Assembly (NCBI RefSeq): GCF_049116555.1
Contig: NZ_JAGDYT010000025.1
Span: 333,731-397,730, forward strand
DNA length: 64,000 nucleotides
Direction of reading: 5' to 3'
DNA from: Maricaulis maris_C
GTDB lineage: Bacteria > Pseudomonadota > Alphaproteobacteria > Caulobacterales > Maricaulaceae
Both the position numbers and the translations under genes were made by a program. Below the pieces are notes generated by a model. That model had not been told where the DNA came from. It did not search any database and saw only the letters and a program-made list of their open reading frames with translations. This document shows positions 43,563 through 52,700 of the stretch, piece by piece (position 1 is the stretch's first letter; each line of letters begins with the position of its first letter).

Positions 43563-44363
43563 ATGAAAACTGACAATCGCTCGCCGCGTTTGAAGGCGGT
43601 ATTCGCGGGTGGCCTCGCGGCGCTCCTCGCCAGTTCTGCTGCCTTCGGTCACAAGACTTTCCTGGCTTCAAGCGAAGCCATCTGGCCGTCCGGAGAGACT
43701 GTCGAGATCGCGATGACCAGTGCGCTGGAATATCCGGACATCCAGTTTGGTCTGGGCCAGGACCGGGTGGCATTTATATCGGCGACAGTCGGCGGCGTTG
43801 CCGTGGATGATCTTTCCTATGCAGAGACCGAGACTGCGTTGGGCATTCGGTTCACACCCACTTCCGCTGGGCTGGGTGTATTGGCGGTCTCGACCCATCC
43901 AAGATCCGGTGAAATTCCTCCGGAAAGCATCGACGTCTACTTCGAGGAGATCGATGCGGACGCTGACGTGCAGGCGGCCTTTCATGCGCTGCCCGGCTCA
44001 CCGACCCTGATGCGCAGCTACTCCAAGCTCACCAAGACGATCTTCTGCGTGGCGACGTGTGAAGGCGGCGAAGATGCCGTGTTCACACCGATGGGCCAGG
44101 CGCTTGAATTTGTGCCGGTGCAGAATGAGGCGCGACGGTTCGCGCTCTACCAGGACAGCGAGACCCTGGCCGGCCATCGGGTCACGATCCACACGCCTGA
44201 CGGACGGCATTTCGAAGCGCTGACAGACGAGACCGGCAGGTTCACCGTTTCCGCTGAGCTGGACGGCGAGGTCCTGCTGTCTGCGATCTGGATCGATCTG
44301 CCGGAAACGCCGGACGGCAATTATCACAGCGATCAGGCCACGATGACGGTGCGCCTGGATTGA
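43563..44363 (+). CDS. DUF4198-type secreted protein
   Basis: 266 aa from the ATG at 43563 with GAGGGG upstream. Signal peptide (FAGGLAALLASSAAFGH) leaving an N-terminal His in the mature protein (HKTFLASS), as is usual for DUF4198. The rest is beta-rich, with Ig-like/CNA-B-like end (GHRVTIHTPDGRHFEALTDE, TGRFTVSAELDGEVLLSAIW). Members are linked to nickel or cobalt uptake and to metal clusters. Two cysteines lie in FCVATCEGG. Confidence 0.82.
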   Translation: MKTDNRSPRLKAVFAGGLAALLASSAAFGHKTFLASSEAIWPSGETVEIAMTSALEYPDIQFGLGQDRVAFISATVGGVAVDDLSYAETETALGIRFTPTSAGLGVLAVSTHPRSGEIPPESIDVYFEEIDADADVQAAFHALPGSPTLMRSYSKLTKTIFCVATCEGGEDAVFTPMGQALEFVPVQNEARRFALYQDSETLAGHRVTIHTPDGRHFEALTDETGRFTVSAELDGEVLLSAIWIDLPETPDGNYHSDQATMTVRLD

Positions 44364-44379
44364 TGACAGCACACATAAA

Positions 44380-44402
44380 CGGGCGAGCCGACAGCTCGCC
44401 CG
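44380..44402. terminator. Hairpin between convergent genes
   Basis: CGGGCGAGC (44380-44388) pairs with GCTCGCCCG (44394-44402) over a 5-base loop. It lies between the ends of the plus-strand operon and the convergent CusF-like gene and could terminate both directions. T runs are short. Confidence 0.6.
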
Positions 44403-44436
44403 GCCATGTCCACGCGGGGCGTAATTTCGCGGAGGG

Positions 44437-44757
44437 TTACTCCGAACGCGCTTCGGCGGCGATGATCTCGAAGCCATTCTCGCCGCTGATGACGGTGATG
44501 ATCAGCGCCGCGTCCGGCTGAAACAGATCGAAATCCACATCTTCGGCCACTGAGAAGCGCATCATCATCGCGCCCATGCCGAGCTCGGTCAGCGCATCAT
44601 GCCGAACGAGCGCAGTGCGGTTTTCGGCGTCAGCTGCCCGCACATCCGCAGCGACGGTAGAGCTGGCCTGTTCTTCGGCCTGGTGATGGTTGCCGTGATG
44701 GCCGTGATGGTCTGCGGCCGTCAGGGCTAGAAGGGCAGATACAAGAACACTGATCAT
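44437..44757 (-). CDS. CusF-like periplasmic copper-binding protein
   Basis: 106 aa from the ATG at 44757 (MISVLVSALLALTAADHHGH), a signal peptide followed by an HHGHHGNHH stretch. The end has a CusF-like pattern: RHDALTELGMGAMMMRFSVA, then FDLFQPDAALIITVISGENG. Met-rich MGAMMM plays the part of the WPxMxM segment. It is the only gene here on the minus strand and faces the operon. Probably a Cu(I) chaperone or store; the family match is moderate. Confidence 0.7.
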   Translation of the reverse strand: MISVLVSALLALTAADHHGHHGNHHQAEEQASSTVAADVRAADAENRTALVRHDALTELGMGAMMMRFSVAEDVDFDLFQPDAALIITVISGENGFEIIAAEARSE

Positions 44758-45586
44758 TTCGAAACTCCAGATCAACACGGACCCGATACGCAACACGCGC
44801 GCCGACCCCTCATCGATAAACCGAATGTGCCAACAAGACTATCAGGCGGCGGGAGTGTGGGCACAACCGGTTGCAGCAATGGGCATCTGCTCAAACCAAC
44901 CGCCAGATTGCGCAATCAAGTCGCCCCAGAAGGCATCGTCCTGAGACCTGCCGAGATTCGGTGTCGCGCGTCGGACGTCGAACGGGACAGCTAACTTCGA
45001 AACGCCCGCCGGTCGAGACTCCTTCGCTCGCGGCTGACAGCACCGCCACTATTTCCCCAAGCGCTGACGAGTCCACAAATCATCGGTTTTTAAAGCGGAT
45101 AGAACGCCGCGCCGGGACTATTTGTGGTGCCAATGGGTATTTTAAAAAGTCCCCAATCACGAGCGTTGGACTCTGCGCGGACGCCGCTGCCAGTATGGTT
45201 GCCTCTTGCTCGAGGATATGCGGGATTTCTTTGGCTGAAAGTGAGAAGTCAGGACCTTGCTCCGCACAGATGGCCAAAAGAAAGCCGTCTCACGAAGGGC
45301 GCGTGCATGTCCGGCCGTTGATGCGGCGATAGCAGATGCAAAACCTCCTGCTGAGGGACGCAATTCTCAAATTCGATACCCGACCGGGACAGAAGCGTGG
45401 GCGCTCATCCGAGATTGGCATGCGGCGCGCCGCCTTGCGGGTGAGCGACCTGTTATCAGGAGCCGTCAGATCCAAAGCGGAATTCTGCGTTCTGGCGCCG
45501 AAGAAATCGGTCTCTGGTCAATGGGTTCCGGCTTGATTGCTGCTTTCAGGCCCTGCAGAGTGACGCCCTGAACGAGGGGGCAGAGA
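44758..45586. other. 830-bp stretch without a clear gene
   Basis: Open frames exist on both strands (for example 44871-45332 and 45257-45571 plus), but none has a known motif, good start or codon pattern like its neighbours. It could hold decayed genes. The end, GAGGGGG near 45575, is the ribosome site of the next gene. Confidence 0.45.
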
Positions 45587-46165
45587 TTGACGGGGACGGG
45601 CGTTACACGGCGAATCCTGCTCTCGACGGGCGGTCTGGCCCTGGCCGGACTGTCACTGTCGGGGTGCGAGAACCGTGACGCAATCGAGCTGGATCTCGCG
45701 GACGTCACCGGTTTTTCCGTCTTTGACCGGGCTACGGCGGCGATCCTTCTCGATGTCGCGGATCTGATGATTCCCCGGACCGATACCCCCGGTGCGGGCG
45801 ATACCGGCACTGTGCTGTATCTCGATCAGTTGATGGACCACTGGGCATCTGCGGCCAGCCGGGCTGAAATCCTGGGCTTTCCCGCACAGCTGGATGGTCA
45901 TGCTCGCCAGAGCGTCGGGCGCGCATTCCGGTCCTTGTCCCGGCAGGCCCGCTTTCGTCTCCTGGAAAGTATGGACCAGGCGAGCTTCGCCGAGGGCGAG
46001 CGACATGGTTTCGCCGCCGCCTACCGCAAGCTGAAGCGGCTGATTTTCCATATTCATTATACCAGCGAGGCGGCAAACCCCGATTATGTTGCGGTGCCGG
46101 GGCAGTATCTCGGCGATGTGTCGGCCACCGAGTTTCAGGCGCTTGTCGATGATGCGCGATTCTAG
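45587..46165 (+). CDS. Gluconate 2-dehydrogenase subunit 3-type lipoprotein (Tat)
   Basis: 192 aa from a TTG with GAGGGGG upstream. Tat-like signal TRRILLSTGGLALAGLSLSG with a lipobox cysteine, then VADLMIPRTDTPGAGDTGTV, LDQLMDHWA and the C-terminal FHIHYTSEAANPDYV, which match the subunit 3 family. Such small subunits help export and stabilise the GMC flavoprotein. The GMC gene follows after 9 bases. Confidence 0.88.
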   Translation: MTGTGVTRRILLSTGGLALAGLSLSGCENRDAIELDLADVTGFSVFDRATAAILLDVADLMIPRTDTPGAGDTGTVLYLDQLMDHWASAASRAEILGFPAQLDGHARQSVGRAFRSLSRQARFRLLESMDQASFAEGERHGFAAAYRKLKRLIFHIHYTSEAANPDYVAVPGQYLGDVSATEFQALVDDARF

Positions 46166-46174
46166 GGGCGGGGC

Positions 46175-47887
46175 ATGAGTGAAGAGTTTGATGCGATTGT
46201 CATCGGGTCAGGCATGTCCGGTGGTTGGGCGGCCAAGGAGCTGTGTGAGCGAGGCCTGAAGACCCTGGTGTTGGAGCGTGGGCGCCATCTTGATCACCCA
46301 AGCCCGGAATACACCGATTTTGAAGCGCCCTGGGACATGGAATACCGGGGCATGGTGCCGGAGATTTACGACGATCAGGGCCGCTACCGCATGCTCAAGC
46401 GGAAGGGGTGGACCTATCGCAACGAGATCATCCAGTTCTTTGTTGATGAAAGGGATCATCCCTATTCCTATCCCGAAGACCGGCCTTTCATGTGGACGCG
46501 CGGCTATCAGCTGGGCGGTCGCTCGCTAACCTGGGCTCGCCAGAGTTATCGCTGGGGTCCGAAAGATTTCGAAGCCAATGCGCGAGACGGGCACGGTGTG
46601 GACTGGCCTATTCGCTACGGCGACCTGGCGCCGTGGTATGACCATGTGGAAGCCTTCGCCGGGATATCCGGGGCGAGTGACGGGTTGGAGAACTTGCCCG
46701 ACGGTGAATTCCTGAGGCCATGGGAGATGAATTGTGCCGAGGAAGTTGCGGCGCGGAACATAAATGGCAGCTTCGAAGATCGCCGCATGATTATCGGGCG
46801 GGGCGCCAATCTCACCGAAGTGCGCGATGTGCATGCAGAGCTCGGGCGCGGGGCCTGCCAGGCGCGCGATCACTGTATCCGGGGGTGCTCATACGGAGCC
46901 TATTTCTCGTCACTTTCAGCGACGCTTCCAGCGGCTGAGCGGACCGGTAACCTCACCGTAGAAACCGACTCGGTTGTCAGCGAGGTCATCTTCGATCCAC
47001 TCACTCGTCGGGCGACGCATGTGAAGGTCGTTGATTATCACACACGTGAAGAACGCCTGTTCTCCGCGCGGATAATTTTTCTCAATGCGTCTGCCATTGC
47101 CTCGGCCCAGATCCTGTTGAATTCGCAGTCTGAGGCGATGCCGAATGGCCTTGCCAATACCTCTGGCCAGCTCGGCAATTACATCATGGACCATTTCGGT
47201 CATGCCGGTGCCAACGGCCGGATTGAGGGGCTGGAAGACCGGTTTGACTTCGGGCGCCGGCCCACCGGCATCTACATTCCCAACTACCGCCACGAGCGCG
47301 AGGACCAGGCGTTCGTCCGCGGCTTTGGCTTTCAGGGCGGGGCCAATCGCCAGCGCGCTGGTCACACCGGATCGCGCCCGGGTATCGGAGCGGAGAGCAA
47401 GGCCGCGATGGACCAATGGTCGCCCTGGGTTCTGGGTATCGGCATGTTCGGGGAAATGTTGCCCTATGCCGACAACACCATACGACTCCATCCGACGCGC
47501 ACTGATGACTGGGGCATGCCACTGGCGCATATGGACTGTCATATTCGCGAGAATGAGCGCGCCATGATCCGCCAGGCCGAGCAGGATGCGGTGGAAATCC
47601 TCACGGCGGCAGGGTGCAAGGATATCTCCTCGGTGCGGACGCCTGATGACGAGCATGTCCTGGTTGGCGGCAAGACGCACGAGATGGGTGGAGCCTGCAT
47701 GGGGCACGATCCTGCGACCTCGGTCCTCAACCGGTGGAACCAGGCTCATGATGTCGACAATCTGTTCGTTACCGACGGTGCCTGCATGTCCTCGTGCGGT
47801 ACGGCCAACCCGTCACTGACCTACATGGCGTTGACCGCTCGGGCTGTTGATCACGCCGTTCAGCGCCTGCAGGAGGGTAGCTTATGA
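46175..47887 (+). CDS. GMC-family oxidoreductase (sugar or glycoside dehydrogenase)
   Basis: 570 aa. FAD-binding IVIGSGMSGGWAAKELCERG and LKTLVLERG at the start, then GRSLTWARQSYRW. Near the end are GGACMGHDPATSVLN, FVTDGACMSSCGTANPSLTY and MALTARAVDHAV, with H and N as the catalytic pair. With a subunit 3 partner it resembles gluconate 2-dehydrogenase and the glucoside 3-dehydrogenases. The next gene, a DUF1080 protein, favours C3 oxidation of a glycoside. No own signal peptide; export would depend on the Tat partner. Confidence 0.9.
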   Translation: MSEEFDAIVIGSGMSGGWAAKELCERGLKTLVLERGRHLDHPSPEYTDFEAPWDMEYRGMVPEIYDDQGRYRMLKRKGWTYRNEIIQFFVDERDHPYSYPEDRPFMWTRGYQLGGRSLTWARQSYRWGPKDFEANARDGHGVDWPIRYGDLAPWYDHVEAFAGISGASDGLENLPDGEFLRPWEMNCAEEVAARNINGSFEDRRMIIGRGANLTEVRDVHAELGRGACQARDHCIRGCSYGAYFSSLSATLPAAERTGNLTVETDSVVSEVIFDPLTRRATHVKVVDYHTREERLFSARIIFLNASAIASAQILLNSQSEAMPNGLANTSGQLGNYIMDHFGHAGANGRIEGLEDRFDFGRRPTGIYIPNYRHEREDQAFVRGFGFQGGANRQRAGHTGSRPGIGAESKAAMDQWSPWVLGIGMFGEMLPYADNTIRLHPTRTDDWGMPLAHMDCHIRENERAMIRQAEQDAVEILTAAGCKDISSVRTPDDEHVLVGGKTHEMGGACMGHDPATSVLNRWNQAHDVDNLFVTDGACMSSCGTANPSLTYMALTARAVDHAVQRLQEGSL

Positions 47888-49134
47888 GGCGTTTGGATGC
47901 GCGCAAGGGCGTGCGCGTGGCATGTGTGAGCCTGGCCCTTGGGCTGGTGGGCTGCGGCGGCTTGTCCCTGTCTGACGATCCCGAGGCAAGGTGGGTGGAC
48001 CTGTTTGACGGGCACACCCTCGAGGGCTGGACGCAGCTGAATGGTGCGGCACCCTATGCGGTCGTGAACGGGGCAATCCGGGGCAGTAATGTGCTTGATT
48101 CGCCGAATAGTTTTCTGGCCACAGACACGCATTATGAAGACTTTGTCCTCGAGTTTCAGGCGCGTTCGGAGGGTTTCGGCAATTCCGGCGTTCAGTTTCG
48201 CACCGAGCTTGCGCCGGATGAACGCAGCGGCTTGATAGGCTATCAGCTTGAAATCGACCCAACAGATCGGCGCTTCACGGGCGGCATCTATCATGAAAGC
48301 GCCAATGTCTGGCGCCATTCGATGGCTCGAAACCCGGAGTGCCGCGCGGCTTATCACCATGGCGAGTGGAATGACTTTCGCATTGAAGCGGTAGGCCAGA
48401 CCGTGGCGACCTGGGTCAATGGGATCGCTTGTGCACACGTGGTCGGCGACCATCATTCAGACGGTTTCATCGCCTTGCAGATCCACGATATCGGGCGGAA
48501 TGAGGCCCTGGTAGGCAATTTCACGGAATGGCGCGATCTGCGTCTTCTCGCAAACCCGCATGACGACGACTTGTGGCGGGACCGACGCTTCGCCCAAATC
48601 GAGGGTTGGCTGGTCGACGAGATCAGCGCTTCTGAGGCTCTGCGGGGCTGGCGACGGGTTGATCTCACGGACGGACGCGCGAACCTTGATGTTCCCGGGG
48701 ACGCATTTGAACTGGTCGTTGACGTCCGCGTCGAGGACGCGGCGGATGGTCAGCTCTCCTACTCTTATTCAAGCGGGTCGAGCGAGTGTGCCGGACGCTA
48801 CCAGATCGCCAATGATGCGGTGCTCGGAGAGACGCGGCCCGCGAATGGTCTCCTGGGCAGTTTCCCAGGACGTATTGCGGCGGAAAACCTCTCCGAGCCC
48901 GGATATGGAAAACGCGCCTATTCCGGCGATATGTGGAACCGGGTCAGGCTGATCATCATGCCGGGCCGCGTCGAGCACTGGCTCAATGGTGATCAGGTCG
49001 TGGGTTATGATTCTTGCGATCCCGAACTGTCGGATCTGGAAGCGTGGATGGTCCCCGCGCCAGGTGTTCGCCTCACAATTGAGGCCGGCATTATCGAAAC
49101 GCGTTCGGCGAAAGTTCGGGAGATTGGCGATTAG
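47884..49134 (+). CDS. DUF1080 (3-keto-disaccharide hydrolase-type) lipoprotein
   Basis: 416 aa. A signal peptide ends in the lipobox LGLVGC. The first domain, about residues 38-220, has WVDLFDGHTLEGWTQLNG, NSGVQFRTEL, YQLEIDPTDRRFTGGIYHES and EWNDFRIEAVGQTVATWVNG, the DUF1080 (LamG-like) fold. The second half is a related beta-sandwich (YSGDMWNRVRLIIMPGRVEH, WLNGDQVVGYD). DUF1080 proteins hydrolyse 3-keto-glycosides made by GMC enzymes. It overlaps the GMC gene by 4 bases. Confidence 0.87.
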   Translation: MRRLDARKGVRVACVSLALGLVGCGGLSLSDDPEARWVDLFDGHTLEGWTQLNGAAPYAVVNGAIRGSNVLDSPNSFLATDTHYEDFVLEFQARSEGFGNSGVQFRTELAPDERSGLIGYQLEIDPTDRRFTGGIYHESANVWRHSMARNPECRAAYHHGEWNDFRIEAVGQTVATWVNGIACAHVVGDHHSDGFIALQIHDIGRNEALVGNFTEWRDLRLLANPHDDDLWRDRRFAQIEGWLVDEISASEALRGWRRVDLTDGRANLDVPGDAFELVVDVRVEDAADGQLSYSYSSGSSECAGRYQIANDAVLGETRPANGLLGSFPGRIAAENLSEPGYGKRAYSGDMWNRVRLIIMPGRVEHWLNGDQVVGYDSCDPELSDLEAWMVPAPGVRLTIEAGIIETRSAKVREIGD

Positions 49135-49234
49135 CCTGCGACGGTAGAAAACGAGCAGCACTCTACGCTTACGCTCCCAGATTTCCGGCAACAGAAGTCG
49201 GGGCGCTCTTGTCCCGAGACGATAGCGCTAAACT

Positions 49235-49305
49235 TTGAAATAGTTCGATAAAGTGTCATTGCGAAATCCCCGCCGCGTCTGCGTTTGCGTGGGTTCCTCC
49301 CTGCG
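49235..49305. repeat. Diverged copy of the tRNA-Ser 3' flank (possible att remnant)
   Basis: Aligned by eye with 5620-5690, about three quarters of the positions agree. TTGAAATAGTTCGATAAA here corresponds to TTGAAATAATTAGATAAA there. TGCGAAATCCCCGCCGCG corresponds to TGCGAAAATCCCGCGGCG, and GTGGGTTCCTCCCTG to GCGGGTTTTTCCCTG. The block includes the tRNA terminator. No tRNA 3' end is joined to this copy. Confidence 0.55.
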
Positions 49306-49559
49306 CGTCAACCCAGGCGATTTGGCGGTCAATGCGCGACTGACGCAGCGTGTCCCGGTTCGAATTCTGTAGCAGAGTGGGTCGTGAGAGGGTCTGAATT
49401 TCCCGATTTGGTCGGCTTGGGCAATAAATTCGGGGCTTGCATCATGACCCTTCGGGCTGGCCGGCGTGTTGCCTCAACATTGATCCGGCTCTCTGACCTG
49501 ATGTCGGATTCGGCGTCCGATACTGCCTCACAAGGCCTGCCGACCCGGGTGATAATTTC

Positions 49560-49607
49560 CCAGGTCGGCGCTCTATGATTCATCCAAGTCGGCGCTAGAT
49601 GATTCAT
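49560..49607. repeat. 24-bp tandem repeat
   Basis: Two adjacent units, CCAGGTCGGCGCTCTATGAT plus TCAT (49560-49583) and CCAAGTCGGCGCTAGATGAT plus TCAT (49584-49607), differ at three bases. It resembles the repeated motifs at ends of some insertion sequences or a regulator site. No transposase lies next to it. Confidence 0.7.
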
Positions 49608-49700
49608 TAAGTCTCCGTTAACATCTGGCTATGAGGGCGGCATTGTTTTTGCGTAAACCCCAATAATTGCGTCAGTACCTTGTTCCCGGGGGGAATTGTC

Positions 49701-52700
49701 TTGTCCAACTTTCTGAAAGCGTCTGATGGGGGCCAGAAGATGCGGTCCCGCCGTGTTGCGTCTCTGCTTCTTGGCACGTCGCCGCACGCTATGAGCATGG
49801 CGCTGGCAGGGGCAAGCCTCGCCGCGATCGTCAGTCCGGCGGCCTTTGCGGTTGATGTCGGTGATACGGTCACCAACCCGATCACCGGCGGATCCGAAAT
49901 TGTGCAGGCGATCCTCGGCGACAATGTCGTCATGACGGACGCTTTCAATGTGATCATTGTTGCAGGCGCAGTCGGCGACACGATCGTCGATCCGACAGCG
50001 ACATCGGATAGCGCCGGGAGTGCGGCGACCTACACGATCACGGCCATCAACGTTAATCCGTTCGCGGCGATCGTCTCCTATACGGCCGAAGATGCTGACG
50101 GCAATAGCTTCACCTTCTCCTCGGTCACCTCCCGCAGTGGGGACATCACGACTGCATCGTCTGGAATAACAGGATCTCCGGGCTCTCCTGCGACGTCTGT
50201 GAACCCCGCCATCCCGGCCGGGAATGTCAATATTTTCGCGGACCGTCAGACCGGTTCGAACGGCTCTGATGGTGACAATGCCTGGGGCGCGCGGATCTGC
50301 ATCATCAAATGCTTCACGATCGGTGAGAATGGGGATCCCGGTGAGGACGGCGGTGTCGGTCCCGATGTCATCCATAACCTGACCACATCAGGCTTCGGGG
50401 ACATCGAGGCCGTAACCGACAATCTGCCGGGTATCAGTGCGGTTTCGATCGGCGGTAATGGTGGCGATGGCGGCAATGCGGCCGGCTTCGGCTTCGAGGG
50501 ATATGAAGGTGGCGCCAGCGGCGCCGGCGGTACGGTCTCGCTGACCTCCTATGTCAACGTTACTACGTCCGGCAATCAGGGCCATGGCATTTTCGCGCTC
50601 AGCCGGGCCGGTCGGGGCGGTGACGGCGGCAGCGGTTTCATCTGGTCTGACGGGGGGTCATCCGGACCGGCCGCGGAAGGCGGCACGGTCGTCGTTGTCA
50701 ATCATGGGGCCATCAGCACGATCGGTCTCAGCGCAAACGGTATCCTCGCGCAGTCGATGGGCGGAGCATCAGGCGATGCCGGCTCCAGTTTCGGTATTGT
50801 GGGCAACGCCAATTCCGGCAGCACCGGCGGTAATGGTTCATCGGTCGCCGTCAGGAATTACGGCTCCATCATCACCACAGGGAATTACTCCGACGGGATC
50901 GTGGCGCAGAGCATTGGTGGCTCCGGCGGCGATGCCGGCGCGTCCGGCGGCCTGGTGGCCTTCGGCGGCGGCGGCGGCGGCGCAGGCAATGGTGGTCTCG
51001 TATATGTGTCCAATGCTGCGACGGGTACGATCACAACGCGCGGGGACGATGCCGTCGGCATCACCGCGCAGTCGATCGGCGGCGGCGGCGGTCGCAGTGG
51101 TGCGTCCGTTGGCATTGCGGCACTGGGCGCTGGCTCCGGGCCCGGCGGCGATGCGGGCATCGTCACAGTCTACAATGAGGGCGCCATTTCGACCGGCACG
51201 GCGACGACCGGTGATAGAAGTCACGGCATCATGGCCCAGTCGATTGGCGGCGGTGGCGGCTCTGGACGTGGCACCGGCGGCCTCGTTGCGCTTGGCGGCC
51301 AGGGCGGCGCGGGCGGTGCAGCTGGCATCGTTCAAGTCGGCAATAACGGATTGATCACGACCACTGGCGAAGGCGCGCTTGGCATTCTGGTTCAGTCGAT
51401 TGGCGGCGGCGGCGGCAATGGCAGTTCGACTGTGGGTCTGGCGGCCATTGGCGGCGACGGTGATTCCGGCGGCAGTGCCGAGACCGTCACGGTGACCGGG
51501 GACGGCACAATTTCAACGACCGGTATCGACGCACATGGCGTGCTGGCGCAAGCCATTGGCGGCGGTGGCGGCAATGGCGGCACCAGCGGCGGCATTGTCG
51601 GAATCGGCGGCGACGGAGATGTCGGTGGCGACGGTGGTGCCGTTGATATCACCATGGGTAGCATCCTGACCGAAGGCGATCGTGCCTTCGGCATCCTGGC
51701 TCAGTCGATCGGCGGCGGCGGCGGCAATGGCGGCGCGGGCGGTGGCATCGGTGCCATTGGCGGCGACGGATCCGGTGGCGGAACGGGTGACACTGTTACT
51801 GTCACGACAAGCGGTCTCATCCAGACCCAGGGAATTGGCGCGACCGGTATTGTCGCGCAGTCCATTGGCGGTGGTGGCGGCAATGGCGGCGGCGCTGGCG
51901 GCGTGGTTTCTGTCGGTGGCCGGGGCGGAACCGGAAATTCGGCGGACACGGTTACGGTCAACGCCAATGGCAACATCCTGACAACCAACGAAAATTCAAA
52001 CGGGATAGTCGCGCAATCCATCGGCGGCGGCGGCGGCAATGGCGGTAGCGCCGTGTCCGGTGGTCTCTTCGCCAGCGTCGCTGTTGGCGGCGACGGTGCG
52101 GTCGGCGGCGGCGGCGGCATCGTGCGGGTCAACAGCGCCGACGGCGCTTTCATCGAAACCCGCGGGCATGGCTCGACCGGGATCGTTGGGCAGTCGGTCG
52201 GTGGCGGCGGTGGTAATGGCGGCTATTCGGTTGCCGGTTCCATCGGTGCATTCGGATCGGTCAGCGTCGCTGTCGGCGGCAATGCCGGCGCCGGTGGCGA
52301 CGGCGGTGTCGTCGAGATGGACCTCGATGGCTCGATCCTGACCTTCGGCGACAATGCCCATGCTGTCCTGGCGCAATCCGTCGGCGGTGGCGGCGGCAAT
52401 GGCGGCCAGAGTTTTGCCGGCGCGATCAGCACCGGTGTCGGCGCGTCTGCGTCGGTCTCGGTGGCTGTCGGCGGCGACGGTGGGGCCGGGGGGGACTCGG
52501 AGTCCGTCACGGTTCGCACGGCTGACACGATCCAGACCAGCGGCAACAACTCATTCGGCGTCCTGGCCCAGTCGGTTGGCGGTGGTGGCGGCAATGGCGG
52601 CTGGACGGGTACCGCGAACCTGGCCGTATCCAGCGGCGCGGCCATCAGCCTCGGTGTGTCCCTTGGCGGTAGTGGGGGATCGGGTGGATTTGGCGGCACT

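Larger units (their letters stand above)
49135..49700. other. Gap before the autotransporter, with relics of the tRNA flank
   Basis: No gene supported. It contains the diverged copy of the tRNA-Ser downstream flank (49235-49305) and a 24-bp tandem repeat (49560-49607), both listed separately. It appears to be the right edge of the accessory region. Confidence 0.5.

Noticed and set aside
44871..45332. 153 aa ORF in the gap before the Tat lipoprotein
   Set aside because: No motif or plausible start, basic and serine-rich composition, and the gap has many overlapping short frames.
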